Shown here: positions 1 through 7,542 of the stretch, piece by piece | Layout of the letters: each line of letters begins with the position of its first letter | Position numbering within the stretch: position 1 is the first letter of the stretch | Source: Bacteroidales bacterium UBA5281 | GTDB lineage: Bacteria > Bacteroidota > Bacteroidia > Bacteroidales > Lentimicrobiaceae | Reading direction: 5' to 3' | Assembly: GCA_002410555.1 (NCBI GenBank) | Contig: DHSR01000066.1 | Span: 4,764-46,621, forward strand | Length of the DNA stretch: 41,858 nucleotides | Made by a program: the position numbers and the translations under genes | The notes under the pieces: model-generated | Seen by the model: only the letters and a program-made list of their open reading frames with translations | The model's database searches: none | Told to the model about the DNA's origin: nothing

Positions 1-2270
1 TCGCCACTAAGTTGTCCGGGGCCGCCATCGAGGCTGTAATACACACTGTCGCCCGTGGCGGTGATGTTGATGCTGCCGTCGTTGCCGCTGCCCGTGGCCG
101 GATTGGGAAATATACCGGTAATCACCGGCCCGCCCAGATTCTCAACTTCAACCGGGTTGGCAGCATAAACGGCATCGCAACCCAATTCATCAATTACCCG
201 CACATAGTAACTGCCGGGCGGAAGATTTGTGAACACGCCCCCATTGTCGAAATAGGGCGGGCCGTTGGTGATGGAATACTGCATGGTGCCCAGTCCCTGC
301 TGCAGGGTAACGACGATTTGCCCGTCCTTCCGTCCGCACAAAGCGTGGGTAGGTTGGGCATTTTCGACAATCAGGTCGGAGTCAAGGTTGTTGATGGTGT
401 AGGTTTCCATCAGCACGGTGCAGCCGCTATCATCGGTTAACCAGAGGAAATAGTTGCCCACTCCCAGATTGTTGATGTCAATTTCGTTTGAAATTTCCAG
501 CCCGGCGTTGTCTTTCCATGAAACCGTAGTTCCCGCCTCCACCACCAATCCGGTGATTGAACCCGTGGCATTGTTGCAGGTGGTGGGTGTGATGGTAATG
601 TTTGACTGATCGAGCAGGGGTGGCGGGTAAAAGACAACGCGTGTGGTGTCATAAGCATAGCAATTCAGGTTGTTGCGCACACGCACGGTATAGGTTCCGG
701 TATCGGTAACGGGATAATACTGGTTGCCTGGGGTAAATTGCCCCATCCAGAGATATTGTGTGAACCCGCTGCCGGCATCTAACTGCCCGGATTCGCCGGT
801 ACACAGCATGAGCGTATCGGGCAGTTGGGGTTCGGGCGCGGCCAATACTTCCACTTCGCGGGAGGTTTCTTCAATTCTTCCATCGGGATAAACCACATGG
901 GCGCGAACTTCGTAATTGCCACCAACCTGAAAAACATGCGTTGGGTTAAAATCTGTTGAAGTGGTGCCATCGCCGAAATCCCAAACAACACTATTGGGCT
1001 CAGGAATAAAGCGGTGGCGAAAGGTGAAGGGGGTTTTGGAACAGCGGCCTTTGAATACGAAACGGTAAAGTTGCTCCTGGATGAAGTTTGGGAATGGATG
1101 TCCATGAGCTTCATTGGTAGTGGTTTGAAGCCCTATGACGTTAGCCACATAATCACAATCTGTTCCCTTAATCCACGGCTTGTTTATTACATCCAGAGTG
1201 TCCAGTCCATTAGGAACATTTTCCCATTGCACAATATAGATTTTCCCATCAGGTGCTAGTTGTATATCTTTAAACCATTTATTGTTAAGTGTTTTAATAT
1301 GCCTACCTTCTTCTGTAAATGAAAGAGAATCGGTCATATTCATATCATATTGCCAGATTTGGTCATTTATACTACCAAAAGGACCTTCACCTAACCGAAA
1401 TCCAACATAAAGTAATTTTGAATCAGAGGAAAACTCTGCTGCTTCAGGTATTCCACCATCATATGTTGAATTAATTGTTTGGTGGACTGAAAATCTATCA
1501 ATAATATTACCTGTCGCAGGATTAAAGTCAGACACTGTAATTCGTGGCCTAGAACCTGATGCTAAGAAATTATCTAATGATACAATTTTTTTTGAATTTG
1601 GGCTTGCTTTCATTTCTCCTAATCGAATTTCCATGGGCTTCACATATAATGCCGGACTCTTTACAGGAGTAGGATTAACTCCATTCACCGATACATGAAA
1701 GGCAGCATAACATGAATCAAATGTAATTCTGGTAATAACCCAAAAATCCGTCTTGTTTGCATGACGTATTGAAGTTAATCTCGATTGTGCCCATATACCG
1801 ACATCAAGTTTTACATCCTTGGTAACCACGGATCCTAAACCTCCGTTCTGGCTCATGTCAACAATATGGTAATATAAACCTATAGGATCATACTCATTGC
1901 CAACTGTAAAAACATAATACTTATTAGAGGATCCGGGTAGTGGTAAAATAAGTATATTTTGTTTTGAATGCGAACCACTCGAATTAATAAGATCACCATT
2001 TTCCATCATTGTATGATTCTTGTTAAACACGTCACCTCTAATATTAACATAAAAGAGTAAGTGTCCAAGCGTATCACTAATTGTTGATCCACCATTTGAT
2101 TCATTAGAACTTGGTTCAATAACAGGATAACCGGTATTGAAATCAAGTGCTTTTATTCTTGCAAAGTTCCAATGGTTTGCTGTGTTAGGTCCCATGCCTG
2201 AACCAACTTGAGAATAGGTAGGCCCACAAAGAAAAATTGCTATTATTAGTAGATTAATATAATGAAGCAT
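1..2270 (-). CDS. Gliding-motility-type secreted protein with PKD and SprB-like repeats (5' part, runs off left edge)
   Basis: One frame stays open from an ATG at 2268-2270 to the window edge, giving 756 codons with no stop. Residues 1-20 are a signal peptide ending TYSQ. The next stretch (motifs ALDFNTGYPV, LLFYVN, NKNHTMM) resembles the N-terminal propeller-like region of Bacteroidota gliding motility-associated proteins, including an APDGKIYI blade motif near residue 350. A PKD domain lies at about 415-475 (WDFGDGTT core), then an Ig-like segment (LCTGESGQLDAGSG), then SprB-like repeats (NLPPGSYYVRVIDELGC near residue 690). Family members usually end in a T9SS C-terminal domain, which would lie outside the window. 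The likely role is a T9SS-exported surface adhesin. Base composition changes sharply inside the gene: the part at 1-1000 is about 50-60% GC and the part at 1250-2270 is near 30%. Domain calls are from motif reading; the exact adhesin type is not known. Confidence 0.85.
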   Translation of the reverse strand, partial: MLHYINLLIIAIFLCGPTYSQVGSGMGPNTANHWNFARIKALDFNTGYPVIEPSSNESNGGSTISDTLGHLLFYVNIRGDVFNKNHTMMENGDLINSSGSHSKQNILILPLPGSSNKYYVFTVGNEYDPIGLYYHIVDMSQNGGLGSVVTKDVKLDVGIWAQSRLTSIRHANKTDFWVITRITFDSCYAAFHVSVNGVNPTPVKSPALYVKPMEIRLGEMKASPNSKKIVSLDNFLASGSRPRITVSDFNPATGNIIDRFSVHQTINSTYDGGIPEAAEFSSDSKLLYVGFRLGEGPFGSINDQIWQYDMNMTDSLSFTEEGRHIKTLNNKWFKDIQLAPDGKIYIVQWENVPNGLDTLDVINKPWIKGTDCDYVANVIGLQTTTNEAHGHPFPNFIQEQLYRFVFKGRCSKTPFTFRHRFIPEPNSVVWDFGDGTTSTDFNPTHVFQVGGNYEVRAHVVYPDGRIEETSREVEVLAAPEPQLPDTLMLCTGESGQLDAGSGFTQYLWMGQFTPGNQYYPVTDTGTYTVRVRNNLNCYAYDTTRVVFYPPPLLDQSNITITPTTCNNATGSITGLVVEAGTTVSWKDNAGLEISNEIDINNLGVGNYFLWLTDDSGCTVLMETYTINNLDSDLIVENAQPTHALCGRKDGQIVVTLQQGLGTMQYSITNGPPYFDNGGVFTNLPPGSYYVRVIDELGCDAVYAANPVEVENLGGPVITGIFPNPATGSGNDGSINITATGDSVYYSLDGGPGQLSG

Positions 2271-2287
2271 GGTTCAGTGTTTTAAAA

Positions 2288-2359
2288 TAGCCACTGGTTC
2301 AAAAAAAAGTAATACTAGAATCCTAAATAAACTCAGTATAATTTTTAAGCCAGTGGCTA
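2288..2359. repeat. Perfect 10-bp inverted repeat between two minus-strand genes
   Basis: TAGCCACTGG at 2288-2297 is the exact reverse complement of CCAGTGGCTA at 2350-2359, with a 52-bp AT-rich spacer. It fills most of the gap between the small secreted protein and the large surface protein. It could fold in RNA or act as a spaced operator; it has no T-tract typical of an intrinsic terminator. Eleven bases of the right arm (CAGTGGCTAAA) recur at 5595-5605 upstream of nadE. Confidence 0.45.
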
Positions 2360-2376
2360 AATATTACCTTAGTGTT

Positions 2377-2769
2377 TTAGTTTTCGACGGTTATGGAAAT
2401 TCCAGACATTATCTGGGAACAATAAAATAGTGTTGGATAAGTCCATTTCTCTCTACAGATAATAGTTTCTGTGCCTGAAATGATTTTCACTACCTCAACC
2501 AATACCTGATAAGTTTGACCTTGAGAATCACTGCATTGAAATGTAGACAAATTAACAGTAGCTGTTGAACTTGATGTGTTTGCAGTAATAGTGTATCCAC
2601 TGGATACTATCTGAAAATCTTTCATTATCATAACATGGAAAACATATCGCGTTTCTTGTTGAGTGTAAAAGCATGAACCAAAGAGGTCTTGAACAGTTAC
2701 TGTAACAGATTGACTGAATCCACTTAAAGTAACTAAAAATAAACTGGTAATCAAAATTATTTTTTTCAT
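2377..2769 (-). CDS. Small secreted protein of unknown function
   Basis: This 130-residue product starts with a typical signal peptide (MKKIILITS, a hydrophobic stretch, then GFSQS as a likely signal peptidase I site near residue 20). I chose the ATG at 2767-2769 over the TTG at 2790 because it places the basic residues directly before the hydrophobic core. The mature part is rich in Thr, Ser and Val with four spread Cys residues, and looks like a single all-beta domain. I do not recognise the family. It lies about 107 bp upstream of the large surface-protein gene on the same strand, shares its low GC, and may be co-transcribed with it. Confidence 0.65.
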   Translation of the reverse strand: MKKIILITSLFLVTLSGFSQSVTVTVQDLFGSCFYTQQETRYVFHVMIMKDFQIVSSGYTITANTSSSTATVNLSTFQCSDSQGQTYQVLVEVVKIISGTETIICREKWTYPTLFYCSQIMSGISITVEN

Positions 2770-3071
2770 TTTTGTAAAAATTAAGGTCAATAAAACAAGG
2801 ATTAATACAGAAAATGCACTACTGCAAATGCAGTGTTTTAACAGGCTTTGGTGGTAATTGGCCGGGTTGCAATACCCCCCCCTGAATTAACCAATATACT
2901 GCAAACGGGCAGTAGGAAGGTGATTTCGGTTAGGTATTGCAGGTTCATGCGCGGGTTGTTTTCTATTTCATAAAGCAAAGATAAGCATTTCTCTTGCCGA
3001 TAGCAAGTAGCAGCCTGTGCAACACAGTGAAAAGGTGGCGGGACGAAGTGCACAGAACTCCGTCAATCAGC
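2770..3071. other. Intergenic region with a C8 tract and no convincing gene
   Basis: These 302 bases lie between the small secreted protein and the ligase gene. They hold a run of eight C at 2875-2882. A 71-codon minus-strand frame (2838-3053) crosses this run and reads through it as Gly-Gly-Gly. It has no signal peptide, no recognisable domain and no promoter I can see, so I do not call it a gene. It could be a decayed coding fragment; the homopolymer would make such a frame unstable. Confidence 0.4.
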
Positions 3072-4529
3072 CTAAAATTTCGATTTTTTTCCCGCAGCAT
3101 TAAAAGCCAGTCGGGTGTCAAATACCACTTTGGCAGGCACTTTAGCAGCAGAAAGCTTAGTTGCGCAGTATTGTCTGATGGCCTCTTCGCTAAACTGATC
3201 AAGATCGTTTTCATTTACATATACGATTGCTTTTAATGCTTCACCTGTAATATCATCGGTTTCTGATACAATGGAACAATCAATCACTCCTGGATAATTC
3301 ACGATAACTGCCTCAATTTCTTTGGGGCTGATGCGGATACCTCTTACCTTTATGATTTCCTTTGCCCTCGATTGCATATAAATGTAGCCATCTTCATCCA
3401 CAGTAGCCATGTCTCCTGTGTATAACCAGCCATCCCTGATGGTTTCGCGGGTACCCCTTTCATCCTGAAAGTACCCCTTCATTACATTTTCGCCCTTAGC
3501 AATGATTTCACCGGTTTCTCCCGGTTTAACGGGTTCTCCCTGATTATTTACCACCTTAAGCTGCACATCGGGTATGCCCTTTCCCAGGGAGCCAAGTCTG
3601 TGGGCCAGGTCTTCAGGCGGGAGGTAAGATAACCGTGCGGTGGCTTCCGTTTGCCCGTACATTACGTAAAATTTGATGTCGGGAAAAGTTTCCGTAAATT
3701 CGCTGATAAAGGCATTGTGCAGTTTGCCACCTGCCTGGGTAACATACCGCAAGGTTTCAAAGCGGGTATGTTTAAAGTCCCGGGTTTTGCGCAATAAAAT
3801 CTGAAAATGGCTGGGCACTCCGGCAAATCCGGTGCATTTATATCTGTTCAGGTCGTCAATCACTCCACCAACAAATATAAAAGAATTGTTCATATGCACC
3901 GCGCCTCCAACCTTAAGATGGGTGTGGAGCAGCGACAATCCGTAACAATAATAAAAAGGCATGACCACTTCTATAATATCCTCTTGTGTTAGATGCAGAT
4001 AAGCAATGATAGAATTGGTATTGGCTATAATGTTGCGATGGGTAATCATAACCCCCTTTTGGTCACCGGTTGAACCTGAGGTGAAAATGATTTCAGCCAG
4101 CCGCTGTTCATCAAAGTTCTCAGAAGCTTCCATCTCCATCTCATTCTCCAGCCCCCAGGTATGGATGGTGTCATTGTTAAAAACTGTAAAATCATAATCG
4201 GTAAAGCGCTTTTCATAACGTTTACTTGCAAAAGCCAGAGTGGATTTGGTTTTGAGTAAAACTTTGTCCAGATTTTCGGTTTCAATGGCCGGATTAAGTG
4301 GTATACAGATGTTACCTGATTTGATGATGGCCAGATAAGCCACTATGCAAAAAACGGAATTTTCGCTCAGTAATAAGATCAGATTTTCCTCTCCGAACTG
4401 TTGCTGTAATTGAGCCGCCGTTTTATTTACTTGTGTGAACAGGTCTGTATATGTTATGCTTTCACGACCTACAACGGCTTCTTTTGACAAGCCGCCGGAA
4501 GTTTCAAAAAAATAATCGACTACGTTCAT
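3072..4529 (-). CDS. AMP-binding acyl-CoA synthetase/ligase (ANL superfamily)
   Basis: This 485-residue cytoplasmic enzyme activates a carboxylic acid as an acyl-adenylate and passes it to a thiol (CoA or a carrier protein). The core motifs are present: phosphate loop A3 IIFTSGSTGDQKG (148-160), A5 YGQTEAT (291-297), A7 YTGD (370-373), the hinge region with the A8 Arg near 396, and a C-terminal GKK (480-482) supplying the A10 lysine. At 485 residues it is shorter than typical long-chain acyl-CoA synthetases and closer to the carrier-protein and secondary-metabolism ligases. The start is the first ATG, 11 nt after the nadE-like stop, so the two are almost certainly one transcript. The substrate cannot be read from the sequence. 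No acyl carrier protein gene is adjacent. Confidence 0.88.
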   Translation of the reverse strand: MNVVDYFFETSGGLSKEAVVGRESITYTDLFTQVNKTAAQLQQQFGEENLILLLSENSVFCIVAYLAIIKSGNICIPLNPAIETENLDKVLLKTKSTLAFASKRYEKRFTDYDFTVFNNDTIHTWGLENEMEMEASENFDEQRLAEIIFTSGSTGDQKGVMITHRNIIANTNSIIAYLHLTQEDIIEVVMPFYYCYGLSLLHTHLKVGGAVHMNNSFIFVGGVIDDLNRYKCTGFAGVPSHFQILLRKTRDFKHTRFETLRYVTQAGGKLHNAFISEFTETFPDIKFYVMYGQTEATARLSYLPPEDLAHRLGSLGKGIPDVQLKVVNNQGEPVKPGETGEIIAKGENVMKGYFQDERGTRETIRDGWLYTGDMATVDEDGYIYMQSRAKEIIKVRGIRISPKEIEAVIVNYPGVIDCSIVSETDDITGEALKAIVYVNENDLDQFSEEAIRQYCATKLSAAKVPAKVVFDTRLAFNAAGKKSKF

Positions 4530-4540
4530 ACCAAACTCAA

Positions 4541-5530
4541 TTATAGGTTAACAGGAAAATAATAGGGGTTGGCCCTGAGGTACTCGGTGGTTTTTTGTTT
4601 GCGCGCGAAATTTCCGTAAATAATGTTTACTTCATCGGTTGTCATGTTCATGGCCGGAGCAACTTCATCAGCAGTGTAACCATTTTCATAGGCATACCAC
4701 ATTGGGTCCATAATATCGAAAGGAAGCTGATAGAAGAATTCCTCCTGTGTTTGCTCGGCACTATAGGTATCGGTTGTCGGCACCCGGTCGATGATTTCCT
4801 GAGGCACATCAAGATAGGCTGCAAGTTGATAGACCTGAGTCTTATATAAATTGGCCTGTGGATAGAGGTCGGCACCACCATCGCCAAATTTTACAAAGAA
4901 TCCCTGATCAATCTCGTGTTTGTTGGCGGTGCCAATAACCACGTAATGGAATTTTTCAGCATAATAATAAACCATGGCCATCCGGCAACGCTGTTTAAAA
5001 TTGGATGCAGCTACAATTTGAAGATATTCCTGTACGGGAATGATTTTACTTTGCTGTTTGCCCGCTTCATCTATAACCGTAAGATGAAATATTGGCGGGA
5101 GTTTTTGATCGAGTCCCGTTTTATTCAGTCCAATTTTTGATTTCCAGGTTTTGGGGTTAAATTCCGGAAATACTCTTTGAATGGCTTCATCCCGTCTTTC
5201 ATAACATTTAAAGCCCTCAAGTGCCGGCCTGATATTTTCCACAACCGCTTTTACCCCATATTGTTTTGCCAGCCGTGATGCCATAGTTTCACTGTCGGGA
5301 TTGGAATCTTTTTCCGGCATCATTACTCCAAAAACTTTCTCAGGGCCCAGGTATTTGGCTGCCAGAGCCAGGGATACTGAGGAATCTATCCCACCACTGA
5401 TGCCTATCACAGCACCGCGACGTTTGTTTTTGATGAAAATTTCTTCCTTTAACATTTCACCCAGCTCATCGGCCAGTTTTGCAACGTCTTTAATTTTAAG
5501 AATATCTCTGCTAAATGGTGTCTTGGTCAT
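4541..5530 (-). CDS. nadE: NadE-family ammonia-dependent NAD+ synthetase (long variant)
   Basis: This 329-residue protein belongs to the N-type ATP pyrophosphatases. It has the PP-loop SGGIDSS (45-51) and the NadE signature FGDGGADLYP (215-224), so it should adenylate a carboxylate and amidate it with ammonia, classically nicotinate adenine dinucleotide to NAD+. There is no nitrilase-type glutaminase domain. It is about 55 residues longer than the compact E. coli-type enzyme; the extra sequence lies at roughly 105-170 (around KTWKSKIGLNKTGL). I chose the ATG at 5528-5530, because the longer frame adds 18 residues without homology-like character. The ligase gene follows 11 nt downstream. The pairing suggests the enzyme may be a specialised amide synthetase and not the housekeeping NadE; that is inference. 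Confidence 0.82.
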   Translation of the reverse strand: MTKTPFSRDILKIKDVAKLADELGEMLKEEIFIKNKRRGAVIGISGGIDSSVSLALAAKYLGPEKVFGVMMPEKDSNPDSETMASRLAKQYGVKAVVENIRPALEGFKCYERRDEAIQRVFPEFNPKTWKSKIGLNKTGLDQKLPPIFHLTVIDEAGKQQSKIIPVQEYLQIVAASNFKQRCRMAMVYYYAEKFHYVVIGTANKHEIDQGFFVKFGDGGADLYPQANLYKTQVYQLAAYLDVPQEIIDRVPTTDTYSAEQTQEEFFYQLPFDIMDPMWYAYENGYTADEVAPAMNMTTDEVNIIYGNFARKQKTTEYLRANPYYFPVNL

Positions 5531-5561
5531 ATTTAGTTTATTGTAAGGTTTATTGTTTTCA

Positions 5562-5569
5562 CAAATATA
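5562..5569 (-). promoter_or_regulatory. Candidate -7 box for nadE-ligase transcript
   Basis: On the minus strand this reads TATATTTG, an exact match to the Bacteroidota TAnnTTTG box, 31 nt before the nadE ATG. A second exact match, TAAATTTG, lies at 5623-5630. I see no TTG at 17-23 bp upstream of either, so only the -7 half is supported. Confidence 0.35.
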
Positions 5570-5650
5570 GACATAAATATGCAAATTTCATGCGCAGTGG
5601 CTAAAATTGATAATTAATAAGACAAATTTAGAGATGCCGGCATAAAATAT

Positions 5651-5677
5651 AAAAAAAAACGCCGTTTTACCGGCGTT
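5651..5677 (-). terminator. Intrinsic terminator downstream of folE
   Basis: The arms AACGCCG (5658-5664) and CGGCGTT (5671-5677) pair perfectly across a 6-nt loop. Read on the minus strand, the hairpin is followed by a run of nine or more T (A-run at 5651-5659). It lies about 38 nt after the folE stop codon, in the right orientation to end the pterin operon before the nadE promoter region. Confidence 0.85.
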
Positions 5678-5714
5678 AGTGACCAACAATGGTCTATTCA
5701 TGAAAACAAGGTTC

Positions 5715-6374
5715 TTAATGCAGTCGGGAACCTATCAGATGAATGAATTCAGCCCGGGTTTTATCCACCAGAAAAGCACCTGTAAAGTCTGAGGTAGTGG
5801 TTACCGAGTTTTGTTTCTGAATGCCACGCATGCTCATACACATATGCTGGGCTTCAATAACCACCGCCACCCCAAGCGGTTTGAGTGTGTTTTGGATGGC
5901 ATCTTTAATTTGGGTGGTGAGTCTTTCCTGCACCTGAAGGCGACGTGCAAAAGCATCAACCACACGTGGAATTTTGCTCAAACCGACAATGCGACCATTG
6001 GGGATGTAAGCCACGTGAGCCCGACCGAAAAATGGAATCATATGGTGTTCACACATGGAATATACTTCTATGTCCTTTACCAGTACCATTTGTTTATAGT
6101 CTTCATTGAACATGGCCGAACGCAATATCTCTTCAGGATTAAGATCATAACCGTGTGTGAGAAACTGCATGGCTTTTGAGACGCGTTCAGGAGTTTTCAA
6201 TAATCCCTCTCTATCCGGATTTTCGCCAATCAGTTTAAGGATTTCCCGGTAATGAGTACTCATTTTTCTGATGATTTTACCATTGTATAAGTCCCGCTTC
6301 TGATAGCCATCTTTTAAGTCATAATCATCCATCATATTCTCAATGATCATGTCTTTTACTATTTCACTGCTCAT
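5715..6374 (-). CDS. folE: GTP cyclohydrolase I
   Basis: FolE converts GTP to 7,8-dihydroneopterin triphosphate, the entry step to folate, queuosine and biopterin-type pterins. The 219-residue product (E. coli 222) carries the zinc ligands Cys108, His111 (in MCEHHMIPFFG) and Cys179 (in QHMCMSMRG), matching the E. coli ligands with an offset of two. The C-terminal motif VTTTSDFTGAF is intact. I chose the ATG at 6372-6374: it leaves a 10-nt gap after the upstream pterin synthase gene, whereas the longer frame (from 6425) would overlap that gene by 41 nt and add 17 unsupported residues. It is the second gene of the pair and is followed by a strong terminator. Confidence 0.95.
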   Translation of the reverse strand: MSSEIVKDMIIENMMDDYDLKDGYQKRDLYNGKIIRKMSTHYREILKLIGENPDREGLLKTPERVSKAMQFLTHGYDLNPEEILRSAMFNEDYKQMVLVKDIEVYSMCEHHMIPFFGRAHVAYIPNGRIVGLSKIPRVVDAFARRLQVQERLTTQIKDAIQNTLKPLGVAVVIEAQHMCMSMRGIQKQNSVTTTSDFTGAFLVDKTRAEFIHLIGSRLH

Positions 6375-6384
6375 ATTTCTGTTG

Positions 6385-6798
6385 TTAAGTTCCGTAATAT
6401 TCAACAAAATTTCGTTCTGTTTCAAACAATTTTACACAATGTAGCTTTGCTCCGGTTTGTGATACCGGCTCTTCCAGTTGATGCCAGATGGCTACGGCCA
6501 GGTTTTCGGTGGAAGCCAGTTTGCCAGCCATAAAATCAACTTCAAGATTAACATTTTTATGGTCAAGTTTATCAATAACACGGTTTAGCATAATCTCACT
6601 GAGTGTTCTCAGATTCATTACAAAACCCGTTTCCGGATCAGGCTCACCTTTCACCGTTACAAATAGCTCGTAGTTGTGCCCATGCCAGTTAGGATTGGAA
6701 CATTTACCAAAAACTTCCAGATTCTTCTCATCGCTGTAATCCGCTCTGAACAGGCGGTGTGCAGCATTAAAATGTTCTTTGCGTGTTATGTAAATCAT
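6385..6798 (-). CDS. queD: 6-pyruvoyltetrahydropterin synthase / QueD family protein
   Basis: This 137-residue enzyme acts on dihydroneopterin triphosphate, the FolE product, and sits directly upstream of folE. Zinc ligands are His14 (HFNAAHRL), His39 and His41 (WHGHNY). The catalytic Cys33, the Asp79-His80 pair (LDHKN) and Glu126 (LFETERN) are all present. Several stretches match the animal PTPS pattern: GKCxNPNxHGHNY, FVMNL, LDHKN and STENLAVAIW. The product may therefore be 6-pyruvoyl-tetrahydropterin (biopterin route) or 6-carboxy-tetrahydropterin (queuosine route); sequence alone does not decide. The ATG at 6796-6798 is chosen over 6846 because the family begins just before the beta strand IYITRKEHF. 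Confidence 0.9.
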   Translation of the reverse strand: MIYITRKEHFNAAHRLFRADYSDEKNLEVFGKCSNPNWHGHNYELFVTVKGEPDPETGFVMNLRTLSEIMLNRVIDKLDHKNVNLEVDFMAGKLASTENLAVAIWHQLEEPVSQTGAKLHCVKLFETERNFVEYYGT

Positions 6799-6816
6799 TG
6801 CCAATAAAATATTTAA

Positions 6817-6824
6817 CAAAATTA
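6817..6824 (-). promoter_or_regulatory. Candidate -7 box for queD-folE
   Basis: On the minus strand this reads TAATTTTG, an exact TAnnTTTG match, 18 nt before the queD ATG. It implies a leader of only about a dozen bases. No matching TTG is seen at the usual spacing. Confidence 0.4.
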
Positions 6825-6928
6825 CATTAAAATAATGAATAAACATCCATTTTTGAGATGCATTGTGTTTAATTATTTAAAACGAAAGTTAAACAAAGTG
6901 GATGGTAAAAAGTTCGATGATAATTCGA

Positions 6929-7306
6929 TCAAAGCCTTTTTTTTGCCAGCACCATTACTTCAAAAACGGAATAAGTTACATAGAGTGTGAAAAAAGCACT
7001 CAGAAAGTATAAGGCATCATCCCGATAGAGGAATACATACAGCATAATAATAACTATATAGAGGATCAGCCTTGCCGCGGTGGTTATGAGATAAACCTGA
7101 ATAAAACGGCGTGGATTACGCATGGCTGATTTTTGAATAAAATAATAGGATAGGAGCGTGATAGCCATAAAAAAAATCAATAAAAAAGGCAGAGCTGGGC
7201 TAAACCATTTTCCGTGGTATGCAAAGTAAAAAATGAGGATAAAGAATGCAACTCCGGCACTGAGCATGAGCAATTTCTTTAAAAAAATATTGAGTGGATC
7301 AATCAT
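6929..7306 (-). CDS. Four-helix membrane protein, probable AtpI-like ATP synthase accessory protein
   Basis: The 125-residue product has four predicted membrane helices (about 10-30, 36-56, 70-92 and 98-118) separated by short basic loops (AMRNPRRF, AKKRL). There are no catalytic motifs. Position suggests its role: it starts inside the last codons of the AtpZ-like gene (start at 7306, AtpZ stop at 7303-7305), and in other Bacteroidota a small membrane gene of this kind commonly lies between an AtpZ/AtpI gene and atpB, the Fo a-subunit gene. Here atpB does not follow; the next genes are for pterin synthesis. Function is inferred from context only. Confidence 0.7.
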   Translation of the reverse strand: MIDPLNIFLKKLLMLSAGVAFFILIFYFAYHGKWFSPALPFLLIFFMAITLLSYYFIQKSAMRNPRRFIQVYLITTAARLILYIVIIMLYVFLYRDDALYFLSAFFTLYVTYSVFEVMVLAKKRL

Positions 7307-7542
7307 TTTTTATCGGTTTTTGAGACAGTTCGTATTAACAAATAAATGGCAGCACTCACTCCCAATAAAGAGAATACCACCGTAAATACCGGGAATTTCA
7401 GGTTTAGCCATTGGTCGAGTTTGATTCCGCCAATAATGCAGCCTGCAATAACTACTCCCATTTGTATTGCTATGGCCGAATAGCGGGCATAGGCGTTCAG
7501 CGAGTTGATGCTGCTTTTAGGCCTCCAGTTCGGCTTGTGCAT
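7303..7542 (-). CDS. AtpZ/AtpI family protein
   Basis: This 79-residue protein has two membrane helices (about 20-40 and 48-68) with a short loop GIKLDQWLNL between them, the usual AtpZ/AtpI layout. Such proteins assist assembly of the ATP synthase c-ring or carry Mg2+ for it. The start is the ATG at 7540-7542, which overlaps the bactofilin 3' end by 26 nt; the longer frame from 7638 is only a shadow of bactofilin. It overlaps the downstream membrane-protein gene by 4 nt, so translation of the three is probably coupled. Confidence 0.82.
   Translation of the reverse strand: MHKPNWRPKSSINSLNAYARYSAIAIQMGVVIAGCIIGGIKLDQWLNLKFPVFTVVFSLLGVSAAIYLLIRTVSKTDKK

Noticed and set aside
12..440. Plus-strand frame of 142 codons
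   Set aside because: It lies antisense to the continuous 756-codon surface-protein frame, has no recognisable domain and no start context. The minus strand has clear PKD and SprB-like motifs.
2838..3214. Short minus-strand frames between the small secreted gene and the ligase
   Set aside because: One crosses a C8 tract and has no domain; the other overlaps the true ligase 3' end in a different frame.
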